From positions 1 through 64,000 of the forward strand of contig JAFUBZ010000039.1 of assembly GCA_017459945.1 (NCBI GenBank): a stretch of DNA of 64,000 bases, written 5' to 3'. This DNA comes from Eubacterium sp. Lineage in GTDB: Bacteria; Bacillota; Clostridia; Lachnospirales; Lachnospiraceae. The position numbers were made by a program, and so were the translations under genes. The notes beneath the pieces are model-generated. The model was not told where the DNA came from and did not search any database. It was given only the letters and a program-made list of their open reading frames with translations. Numbering within the stretch: the first letter of the stretch is position 1; each line of letters starts with the position of its first letter. This document shows, in pieces, positions 25,142 through 33,505 of the stretch.

Positions 25142-26623
25142 ATGGATAACCTTAAAAGAGCTACAAAACCGGCAGTTATCTGCTACGGATTAGGTGATCT
25201 GGCTTCACAGTTTGTATGGACCTTTGTCGGCTCCTATTTGACAATCTTCTATACAGATATCGTAGGCCTGGCACCGATTGCTGTATCCGCGATCATGGTC
25301 ATCGCAAGAATCTGGGATGCATTCAACGACCCGATGATGGGCGCGATCGCTGAACGTACCCGCACCAAATTCGGACGCTTCCGTCCCTTTATCGCATTCG
25401 GATGTCCGTTCCTTGCTATCTTTGGCGTACTGACATTCACAAGTCCTTTTGCCCAGGGATCACATGCAGCAGTTATTTGGGCAGCTGTTACCTACATCAT
25501 CGCAGGTATGCTTTATACACTGGTTAACATCCCGTACGGCGCAATGGCAGCTGTTATGTCAGAAGATGCAAACCAGAGAAACACGATCAACTCTTCCAGA
25601 AACATCGGTATGAACCTTGGTATGGTCATCGTTAACGCGGCTTCCGCAGGTCTTGCACTGAAGTTCTCAGGCGCAGGCGCACAGGTAGCAAACGGACACG
25701 GATATATGATGACAGCTGTTGTATACGGTATCATTTCCATCCCGCTGTTCCTGATCGTATTCTTCACATCAAAAGAGGTCGTACAGCCGGTTGAAAATCC
25801 AGCGAAGTTCTCTTTTAAAGATACAATTCTGAACCTTGCAAAAAATAAATACCTGATGATCATCACTCTGATCATGATCATCCAGATGACAGCATTCATG
25901 GGACGTATCGCAGTAACAGCCTTCTATGTTATCTACTGCCTCGGTTCCTTTACCATGATCGCACTGATCATGACGATTCCGTCGATCGGCGGTATCATCG
26001 GCTCCTTCTTCGTTCCGGCGATCGCGAAAAAGATCGGCAAACGAAATGTACTGATGTTCTCTATGATCATTCAGGCAATCGGTCTGATCATCATGTTCCT
26101 TGCACCGTTTGATAATATTAAGATGGTACTGGTCGGATGCTGGATCTTCGGTCTCTTCAACGTAGGATTCCCGATGTCCCTGTCCATGGTTGCTGACTCA
26201 GTTGATTACATGGAGTTAAAGAGCGGCGTTCGTACAGACGGTACGGCATATGCGACATATGGCCTGGCAACCAAGATCGGTAATGCGATCGGTGCAGCAG
26301 CAGGTGTCCTGATCCTTGGCGCATTCGGATACGTTGCAAATGCACAGCAGACGCCGGCGGCAATGCGTGGTATCAACATCACAGTAAACCTGATTCCGGC
26401 GATTCTGTTCCTCGTAGCAGCAGCATGCTGCCTGCTCTGGAGAATGAGTGATAAGGATGCGGATGATATCCGTGCAAAACTGGCAGCCCGCCGCGGTGAG
26501 ACAAGCGGTGCGAATCCAGCAGAAGCAGTTGTGGCAGGTGCAGGCCCGGCATCAGAAGTGATCGCAGAAAAGGAAGTTGAACTGGCTGGTGAAACAGCAG
26601 ATGAGAATAATATCATTCAGTAA
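25142..26623 (+). CDS. GPH-family glycoside/sugar:cation symporter
   Basis: This 493-residue membrane protein has about twelve hydrophobic segments and resembles MelB/XynP-type symporters (glycoside-pentoside-hexuronide family). Typical segments are YGLGDLASQFVWTFVGSYLT, then ARIWDAFNDPMMGAIAERTR and FNVGFPMSLSMVADSVDYME. The C-terminal 45 residues are a soluble alanine/glutamate-rich tail. The ATG at 25142 follows GGAG with proper spacing; in-frame TTG and ATG codons upstream lack this. As first gene of the C-glycoside block it is the likely importer of the intact glycoside or of its sugar. Confidence 0.88.
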   Translation: MDNLKRATKPAVICYGLGDLASQFVWTFVGSYLTIFYTDIVGLAPIAVSAIMVIARIWDAFNDPMMGAIAERTRTKFGRFRPFIAFGCPFLAIFGVLTFTSPFAQGSHAAVIWAAVTYIIAGMLYTLVNIPYGAMAAVMSEDANQRNTINSSRNIGMNLGMVIVNAASAGLALKFSGAGAQVANGHGYMMTAVVYGIISIPLFLIVFFTSKEVVQPVENPAKFSFKDTILNLAKNKYLMIITLIMIIQMTAFMGRIAVTAFYVIYCLGSFTMIALIMTIPSIGGIIGSFFVPAIAKKIGKRNVLMFSMIIQAIGLIIMFLAPFDNIKMVLVGCWIFGLFNVGFPMSLSMVADSVDYMELKSGVRTDGTAYATYGLATKIGNAIGAAAGVLILGAFGYVANAQQTPAAMRGINITVNLIPAILFLVAAACCLLWRMSDKDADDIRAKLAARRGETSGANPAEAVVAGAGPASEVIAEKEVELAGETADENNIIQ

Positions 26624-26661
26624 TGGTTCGTAAATACGAAAAACAATAGGAGGAAAACACC

Positions 26662-27780
26662 ATGAAAAACGGAAAGCTTCAGGTAGCAGTAATCGGATGT
26701 GGCGGAATCGCAAACCAGAAACATCTGCCGGCATTAAAATCCCAGAGTGATAAATGTGAGATCGTAGCATTCTGCGACATCATTTTAGAGAGAGCTGAGA
26801 AAGCAGCGAAAGAATACGGCACAGCGGATGCAAAAGTATATGAAGATTACAATGAACTGTTAAAAGATGCTGATATCGATGTGGTACATGTCTGCACACC
26901 GAACGTAGCACATTGCCCGATCACCGTTGCTTCCTTTGAAGCCGGCAAGCATGTTCTCTGTGAGAAGCCGATGGCAGCAACCACAGAAGATGCACAGAAG
27001 ATGATGGATGCATGGAAGAAGTCCGGCAAGAAATTTACGATCGGTTACCAGAACCGTTTCCGTACGGATGCACAGATGTTAAAGCGTGCCTGCGACGAAG
27101 GAAAGCTTGGCGACATCTATTTCGCAAAAGCACATGCGATCCGCAGAAGAGCGGTTCCGACATGGGGTGTTTTCCCGGATAAATCCAAACAGGGTGGCGG
27201 TCCGCTGATCGACATCGGAACACATGCACTTGACATCACACTCTGGTGCATGGACAACTACAAACCGGTTTCCGTTATGGGATCTGTTTTCGAAAAACTC
27301 GGTCATCTGCCGGAAGCAGCAGAAGGCAATATGTTCGGACCGTGGGATCCGGAAACCTATGAAGTAGAAGATTCCGCATTCGGTTTTATAAAAATGGAAG
27401 ATGGTTCCACGATTTTCCTGGAGTCCTCATGGGCACTGAACGTAAAAGATTCCAGAGAAGCAGCAACCACTCTTTGCGGTACAAAAGCAGGCGCAGAGAT
27501 GATCGGCGGCATGAGCCAGGAAGGTTATGATCTGATCTTCAACCAGACCACAGGCGGTGTTCTGACAGAAGAGCATATCTCTGACGCAGGTGCGATCGCA
27601 TTCTTTGAAGGCAGCACAGGCGGCACACCGGAAGTGAAGGAATGCGAGCAGTGGCTGAATGCGATCCTGAATGATACTGAGCCGCTCGTAAAACCGGAGC
27701 AGGCATTTACCGTAACACAGATCCTGGATGCAATCTATCAGTCTGCAAGAGAAGGAAAAGAGATCAAACTGAATCAGTAA
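26662..27780 (+). CDS. Gfo/Idh/MocA oxidoreductase, candidate C-glycoside 3-oxidase (DgpA-like)
   Basis: This 372-residue NAD(P)-dependent oxidoreductase has the Rossmann motif VIGCGGIANQKHLPAL, the catalytic lysine motif CEKPMAA, and GGGPLIDIGTHALDI with the conserved histidine. In the C-glycoside pathway of gut strain PUE and relatives, an enzyme of this family oxidises the glucose C3 hydroxyl so that a partner complex can cleave the C-C bond. The direct neighbours here encode both subunits of such a complex, which is the main reason for this assignment. AATAGGAGG precedes the ATG. The family alone would also fit inositol or other sugar dehydrogenases. Confidence 0.8.
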   Translation: MKNGKLQVAVIGCGGIANQKHLPALKSQSDKCEIVAFCDIILERAEKAAKEYGTADAKVYEDYNELLKDADIDVVHVCTPNVAHCPITVASFEAGKHVLCEKPMAATTEDAQKMMDAWKKSGKKFTIGYQNRFRTDAQMLKRACDEGKLGDIYFAKAHAIRRRAVPTWGVFPDKSKQGGGPLIDIGTHALDITLWCMDNYKPVSVMGSVFEKLGHLPEAAEGNMFGPWDPETYEVEDSAFGFIKMEDGSTIFLESSWALNVKDSREAATTLCGTKAGAEMIGGMSQEGYDLIFNQTTGGVLTEEHISDAGAIAFFEGSTGGTPEVKECEQWLNAILNDTEPLVKPEQAFTVTQILDAIYQSAREGKEIKLNQ

Positions 27781-27813
27781 TCTGAGCATAGAAGAATAAG
27801 ACAGGAGGAAGCC

Positions 27814-28824
27814 ATGTCAGATATCAAAACTTGTGTCAGCCTGTACAGCTTACAGGATGAGTATTTGAACAAACGCATGAGTCTGTCAGACATCATGCAC
27901 TACGTAAAAGAGCAGGGCGCGCAGGGTGTGGAAATCCTGCCGGATCAGATGATCAAGGGCGCACCGTATGCAAGCGATGAGGAAATCGCAAACTGGAATA
28001 AACTCGTAGAAGAGACAGGGCTTACTCCGGTCATCGCAGATGTTTTCCTGAACACAAACCTTTACAAAAACCGTACCCTTACGAAGAAGGAATGCATCGA
28101 GCTGCTGACAGCAGAGATCATTCAGGCACATAAGATGGGTATCCATCTGATCCGCCTGGTATCCATGGTACCGTATTGGGTACTGGAGCCGTTGATGCCG
28201 GTATGCGAAAAATATGATGTGGCACTGGCAATCGAAGTCCATGCAGCAATGGCATTCGATGTACAGGCGACCAAAGAGTTCCTGGATGAAGTTAAGCGTC
28301 TGGATTCCAAATACGCAGGCATCGTCATCGATACAGGAATCTTCTGCCGCCGCTTCCCGCGTGTGGTAAGAGCATATGAGACCAACAACGGTACCAGCCC
28401 GCAGGTATTTGATTACATCGATACCCTGTTTGAAAAGGGAACCGATCTGCATGCAGTACTGCTTGAGAATCATTTCCAGTATCCGCCGGAACTGGAAGCA
28501 GCATGCCAGTCTGAACATGACAGAATGTTCGTGCCGCTTTGCGACGGTTATGAGAATCTTCCGTTCGAAGTACTGGATGAGTATATGCCGTATATCTATC
28601 ATTTCCATTTCAAACTGTTTGAAATGACAGAGGAAGGACCGGAATACTCCATGGATTACAAAGCACTGCTTGAGTACCTGCATGAGCATGATTATCATGG
28701 CTATGTATCTACAGAGTATGAAGGAAACCGCTTCACGCTGCCGGGCACACCGATGCAGGAGAAGAAGCAGGTGGCAATGCAGCAGGCATACATTCAGAAA
28801 TGTCTGAAAGAGATCTACGGATAG
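27814..28824 (+). CDS. TIM-barrel isomerase-like protein, candidate C-glycoside deglycosidase alpha subunit
   Basis: This 336-residue protein has the sugar phosphate isomerase/epimerase (AP-endonuclease 2) TIM barrel. Likely metal ligands are E141 in AIEVHA, D173 in IVIDTGIF, H220 in LENHFQY and E301 in STEYEG. C-glycoside deglycosidases (DgpC/DfgB/CarB type) use this fold with a metal to remove a proton from the 3-oxo sugar and release the aglycone. They require a small beta subunit, which is encoded 10 bases downstream. AGGAGG precedes the ATG. Confidence 0.8.
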   Translation: MSDIKTCVSLYSLQDEYLNKRMSLSDIMHYVKEQGAQGVEILPDQMIKGAPYASDEEIANWNKLVEETGLTPVIADVFLNTNLYKNRTLTKKECIELLTAEIIQAHKMGIHLIRLVSMVPYWVLEPLMPVCEKYDVALAIEVHAAMAFDVQATKEFLDEVKRLDSKYAGIVIDTGIFCRRFPRVVRAYETNNGTSPQVFDYIDTLFEKGTDLHAVLLENHFQYPPELEAACQSEHDRMFVPLCDGYENLPFEVLDEYMPYIYHFHFKLFEMTEEGPEYSMDYKALLEYLHEHDYHGYVSTEYEGNRFTLPGTPMQEKKQVAMQQAYIQKCLKEIYG

Positions 28825-28834
28825 GAGGGACGTC

Positions 28835-29227
28835 ATGTTTGATAATAATGTATTTTTGGCAGACAGCTGCAAAAATGTTGAAGAGAACGGTACTGTCATC
28901 GGATATGAGATGAAGACAAACATTACCTATTACAGAGGCATCCCGCTTTCCATGGTGGAGTATGTGAAGGTTGCTGCAGACGGTGAGGAAGTACCGGCAG
29001 AAGATATCCGCATCTCTCTGGATCAGGAAGACTGGTTTACACTCAAAGAAGCAGAAACCGTTACCACATACAAATGGGAATATGGTGAGCCTTTGTATGT
29101 CCGGGTATTAAAAGAAGGCGGACTTTCCAAAGGCACACATAAGGTAAAGCTTACGGTTGCGACCAGAACCGCATACATCCCGGTGCCGCTTGAGGGAATC
29201 AAAGAGCGGGAAGTAGAGATCGCTTAA
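28835..29227 (+). CDS. Candidate C-glycoside deglycosidase beta subunit (DUF6379-like)
   Basis: This 130-residue protein looks like a compact beta sandwich. It starts MFDNNVFLADSCKNVEENGT, then has TNITYYRGIPLSMVEYVKVA and ends AYIPVPLEGIKEREVEIA. This length and pattern, with the YYRGIPLS segment, match my memory of beta subunits of C-glycoside deglycosidases (DgpB/DfgA/CarC; DUF6379). It follows the alpha subunit by 10 bases with its own GGAGGG site. In known complexes the beta subunit forms part of the active site. It has no other recognised role, so it is the most specific marker of the pathway. Confidence 0.78.
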   Translation: MFDNNVFLADSCKNVEENGTVIGYEMKTNITYYRGIPLSMVEYVKVAADGEEVPAEDIRISLDQEDWFTLKEAETVTTYKWEYGEPLYVRVLKEGGLSKGTHKVKLTVATRTAYIPVPLEGIKEREVEIA

Positions 29228-29290
29228 GAAATCACCGAAGTACCGAAATCACGAAAAATATCGGTTTCATAAATATGAGGATATAGTATA

Positions 29291-30253
29291 ATGGAAAAGA
29301 AAAAAGTACTGGGTCTGTCATTCGGCAGAAAAAACAGCAATAGCGATGTCATGGTGAAAACCGTACTGATGGATTGTGAAAAGCAGGGACATGAGGTACA
29401 GTTCTTACATGTGGACAGCATGGACATCAAACCGTGCACCGGCTGCATTTCCTGTGTCATCGGCATGACGACAGGCCGTGGCAAAGGCGGCTGCCCGATC
29501 AAGGATGATTTCCATATCCTGGATGAAGCACTGATGGAATGCGATGCACTGGTTGTCGGCTGCCCGGCGTATGAAACAAGTCCTACAGGCCGGTTTAAGA
29601 CAGTTTGCGACCGGATCGGACCGTCGCATGATATCACATTCCGTAAGGCAACTTATGAGGAAGGCCTGGCAGCAGGAAAAGATCCTTCACAGCTGCCGGA
29701 TGTCAGAAGCTTTAAAAAGCGTGTCGGCGCCCTGATCTCTGTTGGCGGGGCGATGACAAAGAACTGGATGGCATTTATGCTTCCTGTCATGTATGAGATC
29801 ACGATGTCTATGGGAATCGATGTCATCGATATGCATGAGTACTACGGCGCGATGGCACATGAGCATGTACTTGGCAATGAGCCGGAAATGGAACGTATGC
29901 ATCTGATGGGAGAAAATGTGGCTGCGGCGCTGGCTGCTGAGACAGAGGAAGAGCGGACAAAATGGCGCGGAACAGAGCAGGGTATCTGCCCGGTTTGCCA
30001 TTGCAACTTCCTTTCCTTCTCAGAGGATCGGTCCGTTGTAGAATGCCCGGTTTGCGGAATCGAAGCAAGCATCAAGATCGTTGACGGAAAGATCCAGGCA
30101 GACTTCTCTGAAGCACAGCAGAATCGTTCCCGTCTTCGCTGGGCAGGGAAGCTGGAACATTCCACAGAGATCAAGACCCAGGCAGTCGGACCGGGACAGA
30201 TCCCGAACTTAAAGGAGCTGCTTGAACCGTATAAGAACTATCCGGCAAAATAA
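29291..30253 (+). CDS. Flavodoxin-fold FMN reductase with cysteine motif and zinc ribbon
   Basis: This 320-residue protein has a flavodoxin-like NAD(P)H-dependent FMN reductase domain (residues 1-220; LGLSFGRKNSNSDVMVKTVL and GCPAYETSPTGRFKTVCDR). CTGCISC followed by GGCPIKDDF resembles the cluster motif of iron-sulfur flavoproteins. Near residues 235-265 a rubredoxin-like or zinc-ribbon module (CPVCHCN...CPVCG) is added. GAGG lies 10 bases before the ATG. Its place in the operon suggests a redox step on the released aromatic aglycone or electron supply, but the substrate is unknown. Confidence 0.75.
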   Translation: MEKKKVLGLSFGRKNSNSDVMVKTVLMDCEKQGHEVQFLHVDSMDIKPCTGCISCVIGMTTGRGKGGCPIKDDFHILDEALMECDALVVGCPAYETSPTGRFKTVCDRIGPSHDITFRKATYEEGLAAGKDPSQLPDVRSFKKRVGALISVGGAMTKNWMAFMLPVMYEITMSMGIDVIDMHEYYGAMAHEHVLGNEPEMERMHLMGENVAAALAAETEEERTKWRGTEQGICPVCHCNFLSFSEDRSVVECPVCGIEASIKIVDGKIQADFSEAQQNRSRLRWAGKLEHSTEIKTQAVGPGQIPNLKELLEPYKNYPAK

Positions 30254-30302
30254 TCAACCGGAATGAAAATAGTGTCACTGCAAAAATGAGAGGTGAAAGA
30301 CG

Positions 30303-31217
30303 ATGAAATTAGGACTGATCACAGCGATCTGTGAAGGAATGACATTTGAAGAGACCGTGGACTTCGCGGCAGAGACCGGTATCGAATGCCTGGAAGTAGC
30401 CTGCTGGCCAAACTTCGGGGCGAAGAGAAGATATGCCGGCGTCAGCCATATCGATGCAGCGGCACTGACAGAAGAAAAAGCAAAAGAGATCCTGGCATAC
30501 TGTAAAGACAAAGGCGTTGAGATCTCATCCCTTGCTTACTACCCGAACACGCTCGATCCGGATCTTGAGAAACGCCAGCTATACATCGATCATATCCATA
30601 AGCTGATCGACGCATCCGCGATGCTTGGCGTCAACATGGTAACGACCTTCCTTGGCCGCGTACCGGACAAGACCGTAGAGGAAAACCTTGAGATCGTAAA
30701 AGAGGTATGGCCGCCGATCTTAGACCACGCAAAAGAAAAAGGCGTTAAGATCGCGATCGAGAACTGCCCGATGCTGTTCACCAAAGACGAATGGCCGGGC
30801 GGACAGAACCTCATGACCACACCGTCAAACTGGCGGAAGATCTTTGAGATATTGCCTTATGACAACTTCGGCATCAATTATGATCCTTCCCATTTCGTAT
30901 GGCAGCAGATCGATTACATCAAGCCGCTGTACGAGTTCAAAGACAAGATCTTCCACGTGCATTACAAAGACATCAAAGTCTATGCAGACAGGCTGGCGGA
31001 TGTGGGCGTGATGGCATACCCGCTCGAGTACATGAGCCCGAAGCTTCCGGGCCTCGGCGATGTGGACTGGGGAAAATACGTATCGGCGCTGACCGACATC
31101 GGTTACACAGGCTATACCTGTATCGAGGTAGAGGACAAGGCATTTGAAGGCAGCATAGAGGATGCGAAGAATGCAGTCAGACTCAGCGTGAAATACTTGA
31201 GAAACTTTGTCATTTAA
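30303..31217 (+). CDS. Sugar phosphate isomerase/epimerase family protein
   Basis: This 304-residue TIM-barrel protein belongs to the same broad fold as the alpha subunit at 27814 but to another branch. It has GIECLEVACWPNFGAKRRYA, then IAIENCPMLF (metal glutamate), NYDPSHFVWQQID (aspartate and histidine), HVHYKDIKVY and CIEVEDKAFEG. The full metal set suggests a working isomerase or epimerase, close to xylose-isomerase-like proteins that act on keto sugars. In this cluster it could process the 3-keto sugar released by C-glycoside cleavage. AGAGGTG precedes the ATG. Confidence 0.78.
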   Translation: MKLGLITAICEGMTFEETVDFAAETGIECLEVACWPNFGAKRRYAGVSHIDAAALTEEKAKEILAYCKDKGVEISSLAYYPNTLDPDLEKRQLYIDHIHKLIDASAMLGVNMVTTFLGRVPDKTVEENLEIVKEVWPPILDHAKEKGVKIAIENCPMLFTKDEWPGGQNLMTTPSNWRKIFEILPYDNFGINYDPSHFVWQQIDYIKPLYEFKDKIFHVHYKDIKVYADRLADVGVMAYPLEYMSPKLPGLGDVDWGKYVSALTDIGYTGYTCIEVEDKAFEGSIEDAKNAVRLSVKYLRNFVI

Positions 31218-31244
31218 TAGTACAGTGCCGAAAGGAGAGGCAAC

Positions 31245-32315
31245 ATGAAAGAGATCGGAATCGGAATCATCGGCCATGGATTTATGGGCCATGAACATGA
31301 AAAAATGCTGTCACAGTTAGAAGGCTTCCGCGTGGTCGGTATCTCAGATATCGATCCGGCACAGTTAGAGGATGTATTCGAGGGCGAGAAGCGCTATGCA
31401 TCCAATGAAGAGCTGATGAACGATCCGGAAGTGGATGTGGTATTGATCGTGGCAAACAACAACCAGCACCATGATCTTGTATGCCAGGCAGCAAGAGCTG
31501 GAAAAGACATCATCTGCGAGAAACCGGTCGCGATGAGCTTAGAAGAGCTTGACGATATGGTAAAGGTAACGGATGAGTGCGGTGTAAAATTCACAGTACA
31601 TCATCAGAGAAGATATGATCTGGACTTCCGTACGATGAAGGAAGTCTTTGACCAGGGAACACTCGGCAATGTTTATTCCATCAAGAACCAGCTCTACGGT
31701 TATAACGGAAACATGCATGACTGGCATGTGCTGGTAAGCGAAGGCGGCGGCATGCTGTATGACTGGGGCGTACATCTTCTGGATCAGGTTCTGTGGATGA
31801 TGCCGGGCGCAAAGATCAAGAGCGTATTCGCGGACATCAGAAACGTCATCAATGAAGAAGTAGATGATTACTTCAACATCATGCTGCGGTTTGATAACAA
31901 CATCACGGCAGTGGTAGAGCTGGGAACCTATTATCTGGCAGACAAACCGCAGGATAAGTGGTTTGAGCGTCACTGGCATATCGCAGGCGATAAGGGAAGC
32001 GCATATGTAGACGGCTTCTTCCCGGAAGGCAAGATCGTAAGAACATCCTCTCTGCTCAAGAACGTCGGCGGAAAGCGCACGATGACGGCTGCAGGCCCGA
32101 CAAGATCGTTTGGACCGCCGCAGGAAGGCAAGATCCTGACAGAAGAGCTGCCGAAGGTCGATACAAAGCATGAGGATTACTTCAAGAACTATTACAACGC
32201 ATACTTCGGAAACGAAGAGTTCTTAGTCAAGATCCCGGAGACCAGACGTGTGCTGGCACTGATGAATGCAGTCAGAGAATCCGGCCGGACCGGAAAGTCG
32301 GTTGACTTTGAATAA
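31245..32315 (+). CDS. Gfo/Idh/MocA oxidoreductase 2
   Basis: This 356-residue NAD(P)-dependent oxidoreductase has GIIGHGFMGHEHEKML as dinucleotide motif, CEKPVAMS and GGGMLYDWGVHLLDQVLWM with the catalytic histidine. It lies 27 bases after the isomerase gene with AAAGGAGAGG before the ATG. Within a C-glycoside pathway a second enzyme of this family could reduce a 3-keto intermediate back to the sugar alcohol level. This is inference from position only. A hairpin separates it from the kinase gene. Confidence 0.8.
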   Translation: MKEIGIGIIGHGFMGHEHEKMLSQLEGFRVVGISDIDPAQLEDVFEGEKRYASNEELMNDPEVDVVLIVANNNQHHDLVCQAARAGKDIICEKPVAMSLEELDDMVKVTDECGVKFTVHHQRRYDLDFRTMKEVFDQGTLGNVYSIKNQLYGYNGNMHDWHVLVSEGGGMLYDWGVHLLDQVLWMMPGAKIKSVFADIRNVINEEVDDYFNIMLRFDNNITAVVELGTYYLADKPQDKWFERHWHIAGDKGSAYVDGFFPEGKIVRTSSLLKNVGGKRTMTAAGPTRSFGPPQEGKILTEELPKVDTKHEDYFKNYYNAYFGNEEFLVKIPETRRVLALMNAVRESGRTGKSVDFE

Positions 32316-32329
32316 ATGATGGTTACGAT

Positions 32330-32362
32330 AATATGGGGGCGAATCGTGTTTGCCCCCATATT
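32330..32362 (+). promoter_or_regulatory. Intercistronic hairpin before the ROK kinase gene
   Basis: AATATGGGGGC (32330-32340) and GCCCCCATATT (32352-32362) pair perfectly over 11 positions with an 11-base loop. No U-run follows, so it probably stabilises the upstream mRNA or sets relative expression rather than ending transcription. Confidence 0.6.
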
Positions 32363-32400
32363 GTGATATCCCGGAATGATAGCCGGAGATGGAGGATAAG

Positions 32401-33339
32401 ATGAAAAAATATGCATTCGGAATCGATATTGGCGGGACAACCGTTAAGATCGGCTTCTTTGAGACAGAAGGGACCCTCCTGAAGAAATGGGAGATCCCGA
32501 CGAGAACAGAAAACGGCGGGAGCCAGATTCTGTCAGACATTGCGGAGGCCGTGAAGGCAGAACTTGCAGAACGTGGCCTTGCGGCAGATACCATAGAAGG
32601 GATCGGCATGGGAATCCCGGGACCGGTTCTTGGTGAAAAGGTCGTTAACAAATGTGTCAATCTCGGCTGGGGTGTGTTCAATGTCGCGGAAGAGATGGCT
32701 GGGCTGACGGGCATTGAGAATGTTAAGGCCGGAAACGATGCAAATGTCGCAGCGCTTGGTGAGATGTGGCAGGGCGGCGGCAAAGGCCATAAGAATGTCG
32801 TCATGGTCACACTCGGCACGGGTGTCGGCGGCGGGATCATCGTAGACGGAAAGATCGTTGCGGGATCGTTCGGCGCAGGCGGCGAGATCGGCCACATCAA
32901 GGTCTCAAAGACGGAGACGGCAGTCTGTGGCTGCGGCAAGACAGGGTGTCTGGAACAGTATGCTTCGGCGACCGGAATCGTGCGCATGGCACAGAAGATG
33001 CTCTCTGAAGACGAGCGTCCTTCCGCGCTGCGTAATGTACAGTATCTCTCTTCGAAAGAGATCTTTGATGCGGCAAGACAGGGTGATGCACTTGCGTGTG
33101 AAGTCGTAGAGATGGCAGGAGATCTTTTGGGGATGGCACTTTCCTATATCTCCTGTGTCGTGGATCCGGAAGTTTATGTCATCGGCGGCGGTGTATCAAA
33201 GGCAGGCCAGATCCTGTTGGATACGATCTCAAAACACTTTGTTGAAAATGCGTTCCACGCATCAAGGCAGGCAGGCTTTACGCTTGCACAGCTTGGAAAC
33301 GATGCCGGCATGTACGGTGCCGTGAAGCTGGTGCTGTAA
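32401..33339 (+). CDS. ROK-family sugar kinase, glucokinase-like
   Basis: This 312-residue protein has the ROK phosphate loop FGIDIGGTTVKIGFF, the GIGMGIPGPV segment, NDANVAALGE with the catalytic aspartate, and the ROK zinc signature CGCGKTGCLEQYAS preceded by GEIGHIKV. These match bacterial glucokinases. It lacks the DNA-binding domain of ROK repressors. Its ATG at 32401 follows GGAGG. Phosphorylating glucose released in the pathway is the simplest role. Confidence 0.88.
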   Translation: MKKYAFGIDIGGTTVKIGFFETEGTLLKKWEIPTRTENGGSQILSDIAEAVKAELAERGLAADTIEGIGMGIPGPVLGEKVVNKCVNLGWGVFNVAEEMAGLTGIENVKAGNDANVAALGEMWQGGGKGHKNVVMVTLGTGVGGGIIVDGKIVAGSFGAGGEIGHIKVSKTETAVCGCGKTGCLEQYASATGIVRMAQKMLSEDERPSALRNVQYLSSKEIFDAARQGDALACEVVEMAGDLLGMALSYISCVVDPEVYVIGGGVSKAGQILLDTISKHFVENAFHASRQAGFTLAQLGNDAGMYGAVKLVL

Positions 33340-33505
33340 AAGAAAAATATTTTTGATATAATAGATGGAACCGATCATGGAGAATATGGTCGGTTCCATT
33401 TGTGCGATAAGGCCGAACGCGCATGCTGTGCTTGTACAGGCATGCATGTGAAGCCAACGTACAGTGAGAGGCTTGGCCTCGAATTTGTGCGATAAGGGGT
33501 AACAT
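33340..33505 (+). promoter_or_regulatory. Promoter and structured leader with a direct repeat
   Basis: An extended -10 element TGATATAAT (33354-33362) predicts initiation near 33369. The leader then folds into three stems: TGGAACCGA/TCGGTTCCA (within 33365-33399), GCATGC-TGT/ACA-GGCATGC around a GCTTGT loop (near 33421-33445), and GAGGC/GCCTC near the end. The 15-base sequence ATTTGTGCGATAAGG occurs twice, at 33398-33412 and 33483-33497. The second copy contains the Shine-Dalgarno sequence for the gene at 33506. It does not match a riboswitch class I recognise. Confidence 0.5.

Noticed and set aside
27886-28923. 345-codon open frame on the minus strand
   Set aside because: It is antisense to the deglycosidase alpha-subunit candidate, and its cysteine/histidine-rich composition is typical of a reversed coding strand.
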